Shown here: positions 53,280 to 60,898 of the stretch, piece by piece
Layout: every line of letters starts with the position of its first letter
Position numbering within the stretch: the first letter of the stretch is position 1
Source of the DNA: Candidatus Gastranaerophilales bacterium
GTDB lineage: Bacteria; Cyanobacteriota; Vampirovibrionia; Gastranaerophilales; Gastranaerophilaceae
Length of the DNA stretch: 64,000 nucleotides
Assembly (NCBI GenBank): GCA_944324435.1
Contig: CALUWH010000003.1
Span: 1 to 64,000 of the forward strand
Direction of reading: 5' to 3'
The notes under the pieces: generated by a model
The model's database searches: none
Seen by the model: only the letters and a program-made list of their open reading frames with translations
Told to the model about the DNA's origin: nothing
Made by a program: the position numbers and the translations under genes

Positions 53280-53936
53280 TTAAACACAGGTGTTAAAAAT
53301 CCTGTCGCCTGCATCGCCCATTCCCGGAACGATATAACCTCTTTCGTTTAGGCATAAGTCAACTGCCGCAACAATAAGCGTAATATCAGGGAAACACTTA
53401 AATACGGCTTCTATGCCCTGAGGGGCTGAAATCATACACACACAACAAATATTCGTCTGCGGAATCCCTTTATCTACATACAATTTTATTGCTTCAATTA
53501 ATGAATTTCCTGTAGCAAGCATCGGATCTGTAATATAGACATAATATTTTTCGGGTTTATCTACCGGCATGGGAACTTTATTATAATACCAGACCGGTTT
53601 TAATGTTTTTTCGTCACGGTACATGCCTATATGCCTTATTGCAGCTTGAGGCAGGATATCAACGGCCTCATCCGTAAAAATTAGGCCGGCGCGTAATATC
53701 GGGGATATTATAATCGAAATATCAGAATCGATGGTTGACGTTACAAATTTGGAAATTGGAGTTTCTATTTCCACCTCCTTTTGAGGTAAATTTTTGGTTG
53801 CTTCGTAAAGTAGTATTCTTGTTAATTTCCTTGCAGCGAGCCGAACTCCTTGTGTATCTGTATTTTTATCTCTAATTGTACATAAACTTTGATTAACTAT
53901 TGGATTGGATATGATTTTTAGATTTCTGTATTCCAT
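53280..53936 (-). CDS. upp: Uracil phosphoribosyltransferase
   Basis: Upp makes UMP from uracil and PRPP. The 218-aa protein has SPILRAGLIFTDEAVDILP, the PRPP loop ITDPMLATGNSLIEAI, and the C-terminal PGMGDAGDRIFNT that binds uracil. It follows the MlaD-like gene directly (TAA-ATG), an unusual pairing. Confidence 0.95.
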   Translation of the reverse strand: MEYRNLKIISNPIVNQSLCTIRDKNTDTQGVRLAARKLTRILLYEATKNLPQKEVEIETPISKFVTSTIDSDISIIISPILRAGLIFTDEAVDILPQAAIRHIGMYRDEKTLKPVWYYNKVPMPVDKPEKYYVYITDPMLATGNSLIEAIKLYVDKGIPQTNICCVCMISAPQGIEAVFKCFPDITLIVAAVDLCLNERGYIVPGMGDAGDRIFNTCV

Positions 53937-54584
53937 TTACCGCTCCTTCTTTTTATATTTTGCAAGCTTTTCCCCGAAATCCTCGGCTCTCTTTATTGAA
54001 TCATCCACAACACTGTCGGCATACTCAATAAATTCCTCAAAATTTTCACCGTTTCCTCCTGTTTGGATATCTATTAGTTTCAATTTTTGTCCAAACGAAG
54101 ATGATGTGTATATAATTGAACCTAATTTATCAAACATATCATTCAGCAGTCCCAGTGCGTCATGCAGCCTTTTCGGAGTATTTACGGCCAATAACGGAGT
54201 TTCTTTTTCTATGTAAGTATTTTCATCGGGAAGATAAAGCTCCAGAGATTTAGACCCGGCCATGCCGCTAAATTCTACGGTAGCTACTGTCCCTTGAGGA
54301 ATTGTTACCGTTTTATCCGTGAGTATAAATTTGACAAAAACCTCTTCATTAGTCGGTTGAATTTTGGTAACATGTCCGACTTCTATCCCCATCATCCGAA
54401 CTGGAGAGCCAACAATTAACCCGTCTACATCGGGCATAAAAATATTATAATCATTAACGGACTTTTGTTTCATAAAGTACAGCACTGTTGAGGCGGAGAC
54501 TACAATAAATATTATTATCAGCCATATTAAAAATTCTCCGCTGTGAGTGATATATAACGTGTTTTTTTCTCTGTCTGACCCCAT
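53937..54584 (-). CDS. MlaD/MCE-family protein
   Basis: The 215-aa protein has one N-terminal helix (FLIWLIIIFIVVSASTVLYF) and an MCE domain (about 40-120: FMPDVDGLIVGSPVRMMGIE, VGHVTKI, TVPQGTVATVEFSG-like). MCE proteins bind lipid in the periplasm as part of ABC lipid transport between membranes; cyanobacteria and chloroplasts use a single-MCE TGD2 type. The permease and ATPase genes are not adjacent. TTGTTT and TATAAT lie with 17-base spacing, the -10 being 7 bases before the ATG, so the mRNA is probably leaderless. An upstream frame extension lacks support. Confidence 0.82.
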   Translation of the reverse strand: MGSDREKNTLYITHSGEFLIWLIIIFIVVSASTVLYFMKQKSVNDYNIFMPDVDGLIVGSPVRMMGIEVGHVTKIQPTNEEVFVKFILTDKTVTIPQGTVATVEFSGMAGSKSLELYLPDENTYIEKETPLLAVNTPKRLHDALGLLNDMFDKLGSIIYTSSSFGQKLKLIDIQTGGNGENFEEFIEYADSVVDDSIKRAEDFGEKLAKYKKKER

Positions 54585-54591
54585 TAGAATT

Positions 54592-54620
54592 ATTATATAA
54601 AAATTTTTTTCACAAAACAA
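54592..54620 (-). promoter_or_regulatory. Leaderless promoter of the mlaD-upp pair
   Basis: On the minus strand TTGTTT (54615-54620), 17 bases, TATAAT (54592-54597), then 7 bases to the ATG at 54584. No SD is present. Confidence 0.7.
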
Positions 54621-54646
54621 TACTTTGTTAAATGCAGTATATTTTT

Positions 54647-55624
54647 CTAACTTTTTGATTTTATAAAATTATAGGCGGTTTCTACGCTGTATTTTAAATC
54701 TTTTTGAGGATACCAGTGCAGAATATTTTTTGCTTTTGTATTGTCCGCAATAAGAATTGCAGGGTCGCCCTCTCGTCTGGGGCATACTTCCAGAGGAATT
54801 TTTTCTCCTTTAACTTTTTCGCAAATATCAAAGACTTCTTTCACACTGCTGCCTGTATTTGTACCAAGATTAAAATAATCAGTTTTCCCACCGTTGTTTA
54901 GATATTCAAGAGCTTTGATATGCGCCTCTGCAAGATCCTCTACATTAATATAATCCCTAATGCAAGTTCCGTCTTTTGTATCATAATCATCTCCAAACAT
55001 TTTGAAAACCTTATTATTTTCGGCTTTTAATACGTTCGGGATAAGATGCGTTTCCGGTTCATGCAATTCGCCTATTTTAGAATCGGAGCTTGCTCCGGCC
55101 GCATTAAAATATCTCAATCTAACTGATTTTAATCCATAAGCTCTGTCATAATCATCCAATATTTTTTCAATTATAAGTTTTGTATTACCATACGGATTAA
55201 TCGGATTTTGCGGATGTTTTTCGTCAATCGGAGTGTACTCAGGTTCTCCATAAGTCGCTGCAGTAGACGAAAATACGATTTCTTTTACTCCAAATTCCAG
55301 CATGGCATTTAAAAGATTCATTGTGCCATACACATTGTTATAATAATACTTTTGCGGATTATTAACACTCTCCGCTACCTGTGAGTATGCGGCAAAATGA
55401 ACAACAGCACTGATTCTATTTCCGAGAAAAGCCCCACGGATTTCATCAAGATTTTTTAAGTTGCCTTTGACAAACTTGAGATTTCCATATTCTTTCAATG
55501 TCTCAACTGTTTCCTGGTGACCGATTTCAAGACTGTCAAAAACGATAACATCTTCCCCTCTTTTCAGAAGCGACATAACCAGATGGCTTCCGATATATCC
55601 TGCTCCTCCTGTCACTAAAATCAT
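54647..55624 (-). CDS. galE: UDP-glucose 4-epimerase
   Basis: GalE interconverts UDP-glucose and UDP-galactose. The 325-aa SDR protein has the Rossmann start MILVTGGAGYIGSHLVMSL, SSTAATYGEP, the catalytic NPYGNTK (YxxxK) and RYFNAAGAS. Its start overlaps the recF stop (ATGA). It supplies galactose units for LPS or exopolysaccharide. Confidence 0.96.
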   Translation of the reverse strand: MILVTGGAGYIGSHLVMSLLKRGEDVIVFDSLEIGHQETVETLKEYGNLKFVKGNLKNLDEIRGAFLGNRISAVVHFAAYSQVAESVNNPQKYYYNNVYGTMNLLNAMLEFGVKEIVFSSTAATYGEPEYTPIDEKHPQNPINPYGNTKLIIEKILDDYDRAYGLKSVRLRYFNAAGASSDSKIGELHEPETHLIPNVLKAENNKVFKMFGDDYDTKDGTCIRDYINVEDLAEAHIKALEYLNNGGKTDYFNLGTNTGSSVKEVFDICEKVKGEKIPLEVCPRREGDPAILIADNTKAKNILHWYPQKDLKYSVETAYNFIKSKS

Positions 55625-56715
55625 ATAATCTCTCCTTTTTCTACAGCTCCGTTATTTATATTATATATTTTAACATCTTTAAGAAACTCTTCTTCAAAAA
55701 GAATTGTATCAACAGATGTGATTATTGTCTGTACACCATCCTCTATAGATTTTAAAAGATAATTCTGTCTTGATTCATCAAGTTCGGCAAGAACATCATC
55801 CAGAAGTAGAATGGGAGAAGTGCCTGTTTTTTCTTTTATAATCTCCAGCTCTGAAAGTTTAAGTGCAAGAACAAGCGTCCTTTGCTGTCCTTGAGAAGCA
55901 AATTTAACCGCATCAATTCCGTTGATTTTAAACTCTATATCATCTCTATGCGGCCCTACACAAGCCTGACGTCTTGCTATCTCTTCGCTGCGTCTTTCGC
56001 AAAGTTCTTGTCTCAGGCCGCTGCTTATATTTTCAATATCATCCCAAGGACACGTATAATTCAGGCTAAACTTTTCTGCAGAACTTATTATAAAATGCTT
56101 TTCTGCTGCAATTTTTTCAATCTCCTTTAAAAATTTTTTACGAAGAAATATAATATTTGCACCTGTTATTGCAATCTGCTCATTGTATATTTCCAGAAGT
56201 GTTTCATCTATGCTTTCACTTTTCAGAAGATTATTTTTCTGAATTCTCACTTTATCATATTTTGAGAGTCTCTCGTCGTAGGCAGGATAAATTTGTGAAA
56301 TAGCTCTATCCAGCCAATCTCTTCTATCTTGCGGAGTCCCTCTCAAGAGCAGCAAATCTTTTGTACAAAATAACACGGTTTTGATTACCTGCCTGAAATC
56401 CTTTGGGCGGCTTTTTACTTTATTAACCTTCATCTCTCTTTTTTTATCCAAACCGTAGGAAAAGTCCAGCTCTATATCCGTATTATTCTTTTCTGCCTGC
56501 GCACTTATCTCAAATTTCTCCTCCCCAAATTTGATTAAGTCGCCTACAGCAGATGTTCTGGGGCTCTTTAAATCAGAAAGAAAATAAATGCTTTCAAGAA
56601 TGTTCGTCTTTCCCTGGGCATTCTTACCTATAATAAGAGTTTTTTGTGTTTCAAAATCAAGGGAAACATCCGTACAGTTCCTGTAATTTTTAAGCCCAAG
56701 TTTGATAATTTTCAT
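55621..56715 (-). CDS. recF: DNA replication and repair protein RecF
   Basis: RecF loads RecA at gaps. The 364-aa SMC-like ATPase has Walker A LIIGKNAQGKTNILES (about 28-43), the signature FASQGQQRTLVLALKL and Walker B ILLLDDVLAELDESRQ. TGATATACT (extended -10) ends 6 bases before the ATG with no SD, so it is probably leaderless. It is not beside dnaA, dnaN or gyrB. Confidence 0.95.
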   Translation of the reverse strand: MKIIKLGLKNYRNCTDVSLDFETQKTLIIGKNAQGKTNILESIYFLSDLKSPRTSAVGDLIKFGEEKFEISAQAEKNNTDIELDFSYGLDKKREMKVNKVKSRPKDFRQVIKTVLFCTKDLLLLRGTPQDRRDWLDRAISQIYPAYDERLSKYDKVRIQKNNLLKSESIDETLLEIYNEQIAITGANIIFLRKKFLKEIEKIAAEKHFIISSAEKFSLNYTCPWDDIENISSGLRQELCERRSEEIARRQACVGPHRDDIEFKINGIDAVKFASQGQQRTLVLALKLSELEIIKEKTGTSPILLLDDVLAELDESRQNYLLKSIEDGVQTIITSVDTILFEEEFLKDVKIYNINNGAVEKGEII

Positions 56716-56721
56716 ATTTTC

Positions 56722-56727
56722 AGTATA
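56722..56727 (-). promoter_or_regulatory. Extended -10 of recF-galE promoter
   Basis: TGATATACT on the minus strand (hexamer TATACT at 56722-56727) lies 6 bases from the recF ATG. A -35 match is weak, as expected with an extended -10. Confidence 0.55.
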
Positions 56728-56852
56728 TCACAGTTTATTATTTTACGGATTATAGAAATTGGCTTAGTGGTTAGATGGATTAGGGTTATGAAAATTTTTA
56801 CAATCCATTATCTTATAGTTAACAAAATTTTTAATAAAAATGAGGTACATAT

Positions 56853-57413
56853 ATGAAACAAATAATTCCTGAAAAAAGTTCCGAAAAGGTGTCGAAGTTC
56901 TTAAAGAAGAATTCGCTCCACAAGAGAGATTTTGCGGAAATGATAGGCGTCACACTTTCTTACGTATATAATTTAATAGACGAAAGTGTCCCATTTTCAA
57001 CACGAGGTACTACAATTGAACGTATTGCAACTGTTATGGACATACCACCGGAGGAGTTTGCAGAATACAGGATTCCGCAAGAGCCCATACTTATTGATGA
57101 ATCAGTTGAAACACTGAAAGAGTATATAAAGAACAATAAACTCACGATAGTGTCTTTTCTCAAGGCCTTTCCGAGAAAAAAACGTATTGATATCGTTGAT
57201 ATATTAAGAGGGGCATTGCCTGTACCAATTGATTATAAGGAATTAAAACTTATAGGCACAACTCTTAATATGCCGGCAGAAGAGATTTACAGTATGTGGG
57301 AAGACCGCATGCGGCAGGTGCTTGAGTCTGCCGGAATGAATATTTATTCCAACTCCGCACTGGTTACATCCATGTTTGATTGTGCAAGAAAGTCTCTGCT
57401 TAATACAAAATAA
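56853..57413 (+). CDS. XRE-family helix-turn-helix regulator
   Basis: The 186-aa protein has an N-terminal HTH (about 15-70: LHKRDFAEMIGVTLSYVYNL with TIERIATVMDIPPEEFAEYR) and a helical C-terminal half that has a second, weaker HTH-like helical pattern (KLTIVSFLKAFPRKKRIDIV). GAGGT precedes the ATG. It converges on the glutamate-type symporter across a shared terminator. The target is unknown. Confidence 0.8.
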   Translation: MKQIIPEKSSEKVSKFLKKNSLHKRDFAEMIGVTLSYVYNLIDESVPFSTRGTTIERIATVMDIPPEEFAEYRIPQEPILIDESVETLKEYIKNNKLTIVSFLKAFPRKKRIDIVDILRGALPVPIDYKELKLIGTTLNMPAEEIYSMWEDRMRQVLESAGMNIYSNSALVTSMFDCARKSLLNTK

Positions 57414-57458
57414 AAAAAAGAGTGCTTTTGTATATATACACAAGAGCACTCTTTTTTT
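57412..57458. terminator. Bidirectional terminator
   Basis: A-rich AAAGAGTGCT pairs with AGCACTCTTT; eight A precede and seven T follow. It lies between the convergent XRE gene and the symporter. Confidence 0.92.
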
Positions 57459-57470
57459 ACGGTAAAGTTG

Positions 57471-58796
57471 TTAATTTATAATATCTCCGTACTCTTCCGG
57501 ATTATTTAGCAGGTCATAATTAATCTCGTTCTCGTTATCTGCAATTGCTGCCGCAACAACAGCATCAGAAGTTACATTGAGCAGAGTCCTCATCATATCC
57601 GTAATTCTTTCTATTGTAAATAAGAACGCAAAACCTGCAACCAGCTGTTCAGGACTTAATCCCATTCCGTTAAGCACAAGAGCTATCGTGATTAATCCTG
57701 CCCCGGGGATACCAGCACAGGTACTTGACGCAATAATTGCGAGAAGAGCAATTTGAATTACTAAAAATGGTGACAATGCAACGCCATAAGCCTGTGTCAG
57801 GAAGATTACGGCAATTGTTTGAAGCATCGCAGTTCCGTCCATATTTAAAGTTGCACCCAGAGGCAGTACGAAACTGGATACCTTGTGTGAAATCCCTCGT
57901 TTCTCGCAGCAGGCAATTGTCAGAGGCAGTGTTGCAGAAGAACTTGCCGTTCCGAAAGCCACCATCATGGCCTCGGCAATTGCGGCATAAAGCATAAGAA
58001 CGGGAACTTTTGAAAATATTTTCAAAAACACAGGATATACTATAAAAAATTGTATTGCAAAGCCGATAGCCAATACTCCCAGATATTTTGAAATACTCAT
58101 AAAAATATCAATCCCGAAAGAAGAAACAGCGACTGCCGTAAGGGCGAATACGCCGGGGGCGGCAAAACACATAATCCAGTCAGTAATTTTCATTGTTGCG
58201 GCAAAGATTGATTCAAAGAAGCTGACAAAGGGTCTGTTAATTTCACCGACTTTTGCCAATGCAATAGAAAAAATAAGCGCAAAAACGATAATAGGAACCA
58301 TATCGCCGCTTGCAATTGAGGCGAGAGGATTTTTCGGGATGAATCCTAAAATAATATTCAATAAATTGCCTCTTTGTGCTTCAATAGTCGCGGCAACCTG
58401 CGTTTGAATACTTGCCGCAATATCGGAGTTTATGTAATGTGCGGCTCCCAGCCCCGGTTTAAGCATAAGCGCAAGAACGGCTCCGATAGAAACTGCCGCT
58501 ACGGTAATTATTGTATAATACAGAATCATTTTAGAGCCGAGTTTGCCGATTTGTTTACTGTCACCGACGCTTGTTATACCGATTACAATGGCTGAAATTA
58601 CAAGAGGTATAACGACCATTTGTATGAGTCGTATAAATACCTGTCCTATAAATGTAAGTGCTGTTATAATCCAGGGGTATGACGTATTGTGAAGCCATAT
58701 TCCGACTATAATACCAAGTACGAGCCCTGCAAAAATATGCCAATTTCTTTTTAAGCCCAGACCAAGTGCAATCAACACTTGCATATATAATTTCAT
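57471..58796 (-). CDS. Glutamate/aspartate-type DAACS symporter
   Basis: The 441-aa membrane protein has AFGTASSSATLPLTIACCEK (HP1) and TLNMDGTAMLQTIAVIFL (TM7), the forms seen in Na+-coupled glutamate/aspartate carriers. HP2 appears as SSTCAGIPGAGLITIALVLN. The start at 58796 is set by AGGAGGA 9 bases upstream. It is a second, clearly different member beside that at 18920, so the two probably take different substrates. Confidence 0.93.
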   Translation of the reverse strand: MKLYMQVLIALGLGLKRNWHIFAGLVLGIIVGIWLHNTSYPWIITALTFIGQVFIRLIQMVVIPLVISAIVIGITSVGDSKQIGKLGSKMILYYTIITVAAVSIGAVLALMLKPGLGAAHYINSDIAASIQTQVAATIEAQRGNLLNIILGFIPKNPLASIASGDMVPIIVFALIFSIALAKVGEINRPFVSFFESIFAATMKITDWIMCFAAPGVFALTAVAVSSFGIDIFMSISKYLGVLAIGFAIQFFIVYPVFLKIFSKVPVLMLYAAIAEAMMVAFGTASSSATLPLTIACCEKRGISHKVSSFVLPLGATLNMDGTAMLQTIAVIFLTQAYGVALSPFLVIQIALLAIIASSTCAGIPGAGLITIALVLNGMGLSPEQLVAGFAFLFTIERITDMMRTLLNVTSDAVVAAAIADNENEINYDLLNNPEEYGDIIN

Positions 58797-58929
58797 ATAT
58801 AAATCTCCTCCTATCATTAATCAATGAGTCTATTTTACTATTTTATCGGGCAAAAGTAAAGTAAGTAAATGCTGAAATCTTTGTACAAATTAAGGCAAAC
58901 TGTATTGTAACTGTAGACACAATGCATAA

Positions 58930-59196
58930 TAAAACCGTACCACTGCCTATCGAAATACAGCTAAACCGATTCTGCTTATAAAATCTCCTTTTTAGAGTTA
59001 TAACACCCGTAAGGGTTATCTTAGTGCTGCTATGTTTCCATCCTGACACGGTTCGATATCTTACGCCATCATAATCTAAATTATCAACAACCCTATAAAC
59101 ATAGGCAATTTACCTGTATCCCTCACAGCAGGCTCTGCACCTCGCTAAGCGTTCGAGTCGAGAGATCCGCTAAGTCCCCGTGGAGTACGGCAGAGG
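58930..59196 (-). ncRNA. ffs: Signal recognition particle RNA, long form with Alu domain
   Basis: On the minus strand the domain-IV core reads CCGTGTCAGG-ATG-GAAA-CAT-AGCAGCACTAAG (about 59023-59056): the symmetric loop and asymmetric loop that bind Ffh, closed by a GAAA tetraloop instead of the usual GGAA. The 5' end has CCGTACTCCACGGGGACTTA then GCGGA, and the 3' end TGGTACGG. CCGTAC and GTACGG pair as in the Alu-type long SRP RNA of Clostridia and Bacilli. The predicted length is about 265 bases. A T-rich stretch (TTTTATT) follows the 3' end. The ends are estimates. Confidence 0.88.
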
Positions 59197-59213
59197 TAAT
59201 TGTAACACGAAAA

Positions 59214-60086
59214 CTATCTGATTACAAGCCGGTTGTCATGCATAATACATTTTCGGCCTATCGGGAGGGTGATTTTTTCTTTTGAGTGCGTAATCTTAAA
59301 TCCGCCAGCAACGGGAATGTTTAATTTTTCGGCAAGTTCATAAAAATATTCATCAAGCCAAGCTTGGTTATCGACATCAAGAAAATCCCCGAGAACAATT
59401 CCCTTACATTTATCCCTGAACTCCTGAAGATTTATCAGCTGCTGGAACATCCTGTCAATCTTATACACCGGTTCGTTTAAATCTTCTGCAAAAAATATAA
59501 AATCCTCTTTCGGGATAAAATCTAAGCCGCAAAGAGAAACAACCGTAGCGAGGTTTCCGCCCCATATAATTCCGCCGGCTTCTCCTCTAATGTAGTTTTT
59601 ATTTCCTTCAAACTTCAGCTGTTCGCCATCAAGCGCCTTTAAAAGATAATCAAGAGAGAACATCATTCCCTCTCCTTTGAGGAGAGGGGGAGGTGTCAAA
59701 TCTCCGAAATCAGAGCAGGCCATAGGCCCGTGGTAAGTTACCATGCCGGTACGTTTATAAATCATAAGCAGTAGTGCTGTTATATCAGAAAAACCGATAA
59801 ATGGTTTAGGGTTGTTTTTAATTATCTCATAATCTATACGATTAATGAGCCGTATAGCACCATATCCGCCGCGCGCGTTCATGATTACGTCAATATCCGA
59901 ATCCTTGAAGAAATTATGCAATTCCGCAATTTTTATCTCATCGCTTCCTGCAAGATACCTGTTTTTATCAAAAATATTTGCAGAGAGTTTGACCTTGTAC
60001 CCGAGAGCCTTTAGATTCTCTGCCGCATTACAAATTTTATCCACACTTACGCCGCCTGAGAGGGCAATAATTCCAATCGTTTTCAT
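59214..60086 (-). CDS. Muramoyltetrapeptide (LD-)carboxypeptidase, with palindromic-element insert
   Basis: The enzyme (290 aa) trims the D-Ala of the tetrapeptide in peptidoglycan recycling. MKTIGIIALSGGVSVD, MNARGGYGAIRLINRIDYE, PFIGFSDITALL (catalytic Ser) and ITHSKEKITLPIG (His) are family motifs. After YHGPMACSDFGD an insert DLTPPPLLKGEGMM is coded by the palindromic element shared with the hyfC-hyfE gap. It lies in the loop before SLDYLLKAL and keeps the frame. The ATG at 60086 is 6 bases after a TATAAT; no SD is seen. Confidence 0.9.
   Translation of the reverse strand: MKTIGIIALSGGVSVDKICNAAENLKALGYKVKLSANIFDKNRYLAGSDEIKIAELHNFFKDSDIDVIMNARGGYGAIRLINRIDYEIIKNNPKPFIGFSDITALLLMIYKRTGMVTYHGPMACSDFGDLTPPPLLKGEGMMFSLDYLLKALDGEQLKFEGNKNYIRGEAGGIIWGGNLATVVSLCGLDFIPKEDFIFFAEDLNEPVYKIDRMFQQLINLQEFRDKCKGIVLGDFLDVDNQAWLDEYFYELAEKLNIPVAGGFKITHSKEKITLPIGRKCIMHDNRLVIR
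59664..59694. repeat. Palindromic element, coding copy (inside LD-carboxypeptidase)
   Basis: CCCTCTCCT (59668-59676) and AGGAGAGGG (59680-59688) form the stem. The minus strand of this copy matches the plus strand of the 36041-36067 element over about 30 bases, with one inserted A that keeps the reading frame open. Confidence 0.85.
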
Positions 60087-60092
60087 AAATTG

Positions 60093-60121
60093 ATTATAAA
60101 CTATATGTGAACTTTTGTAAA
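60093..60121 (-). promoter_or_regulatory. Leaderless promoter of the LD-carboxypeptidase gene
   Basis: On the minus strand TTTACA (60116-60121), exactly 17 bases, TATAAT (60093-60098), then 6 bases to the ATG. Transcription would begin at or beside the start codon. Confidence 0.72.
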
Positions 60122-60198
60122 TTTTCTTAAAAAACAGCGCAATTTTTAAAAATTTCAAACGTTATTATATATATACAGAAAAATAAGAGGACATGATT

Positions 60199-60495
60199 AT
60201 GGGCGGTGTACCAGGACTAGAACAAAATTATTTATACGGTCAATATGCACAAGGCGGAAGTGTACCGTTCGGTGCCTATACGGTCAACCCTCGTGTCGAA
60301 GGTACTCCTGTAGTTCAGCCGGCACGACATACGGAAACACCTACCGTCGGGAGTGTTGTTGGAGAAGACGGAACTACACCGATATCAATGGGTACACAAG
60401 CTGTCGGTTTTGGAACAACTTATGCAGAAGGAGCCGGCTCACATTATACTAACGGAGTTGGACATTCACTCCATACTAAATGGTTGATCGGCTAA
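60199..60495 (+). CDS. Small Gly-rich protein of unknown function
   Basis: The 98-aa product is glycine-, threonine- and tyrosine-rich (MGGVPGLEQNYLYGQYAQGG, GTQAVGFGTTYAEGAGSHY), without signal peptide or membrane helix. The start at 60199 is chosen because AGAGG lies 8 bases before it; the ATG at 60193 is too close. It looks like a low-complexity structural or secreted protein but I do not recognise it. Confidence 0.55.
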   Translation: MGGVPGLEQNYLYGQYAQGGSVPFGAYTVNPRVEGTPVVQPARHTETPTVGSVVGEDGTTPISMGTQAVGFGTTYAEGAGSHYTNGVGHSLHTKWLIG

Positions 60496-60633
60496 TTTGA
60501 AGTATATCGGAGAGATCTGCGCAAAAATCAGGCATATTGCCTGAACGTTTTTTTGCTTTCATTCGGAATCTGTGAGATTATAATTCTTCCATATTTATAG
60601 TATTAAATTAATTTGTGCTATAATAGATTTACT

Positions 60634-60852
60634 ATGCAGGTATCGTCAGTAAAATCCAACCGAATATTAACGCCCAAAACAACCGGCTACACTGCTACAG
60701 TGGGTTTGGCCTGGTCAATATACAGCGGTGTAAGTAAGAATAAATCAATCAGAAAAACTCACAAACCTGCTGCATACTTATCAGCAGCCATTACCGCTTT
60801 GCATATCGGCTTAATTGAGTATAATCATTATAAGTGGAAAAGACAAAAGTAA
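60634..60852 (+). CDS. Small membrane protein, near-leaderless
   Basis: The 72-aa product has two hydrophobic stretches (TGYTATVGLAWSIYSGVS and AAYLSAAITALHIGLIEY) and basic ends. An extended -10 (TGCTATAAT, hexamer 60619-60624) ends 9 bases before the ATG and no SD is seen. It lies 46 bases before glyS. Function is unknown; in style it resembles the small protein at 50466. Confidence 0.55.
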   Translation: MQVSSVKSNRILTPKTTGYTATVGLAWSIYSGVSKNKSIRKTHKPAAYLSAAITALHIGLIEYNHYKWKRQK

Positions 60853-60898
60853 TTTTTGTTGTATAATCAAGAAAAGATTAGTAATTGGAGAAATATAA

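Noticed and set aside
58843-59049. A 68-codon minus-strand frame between the symporter and the LD-carboxypeptidase gene
   Set aside because: It overlaps the SRP RNA, whose domain-IV core and pairing ends explain the sequence.
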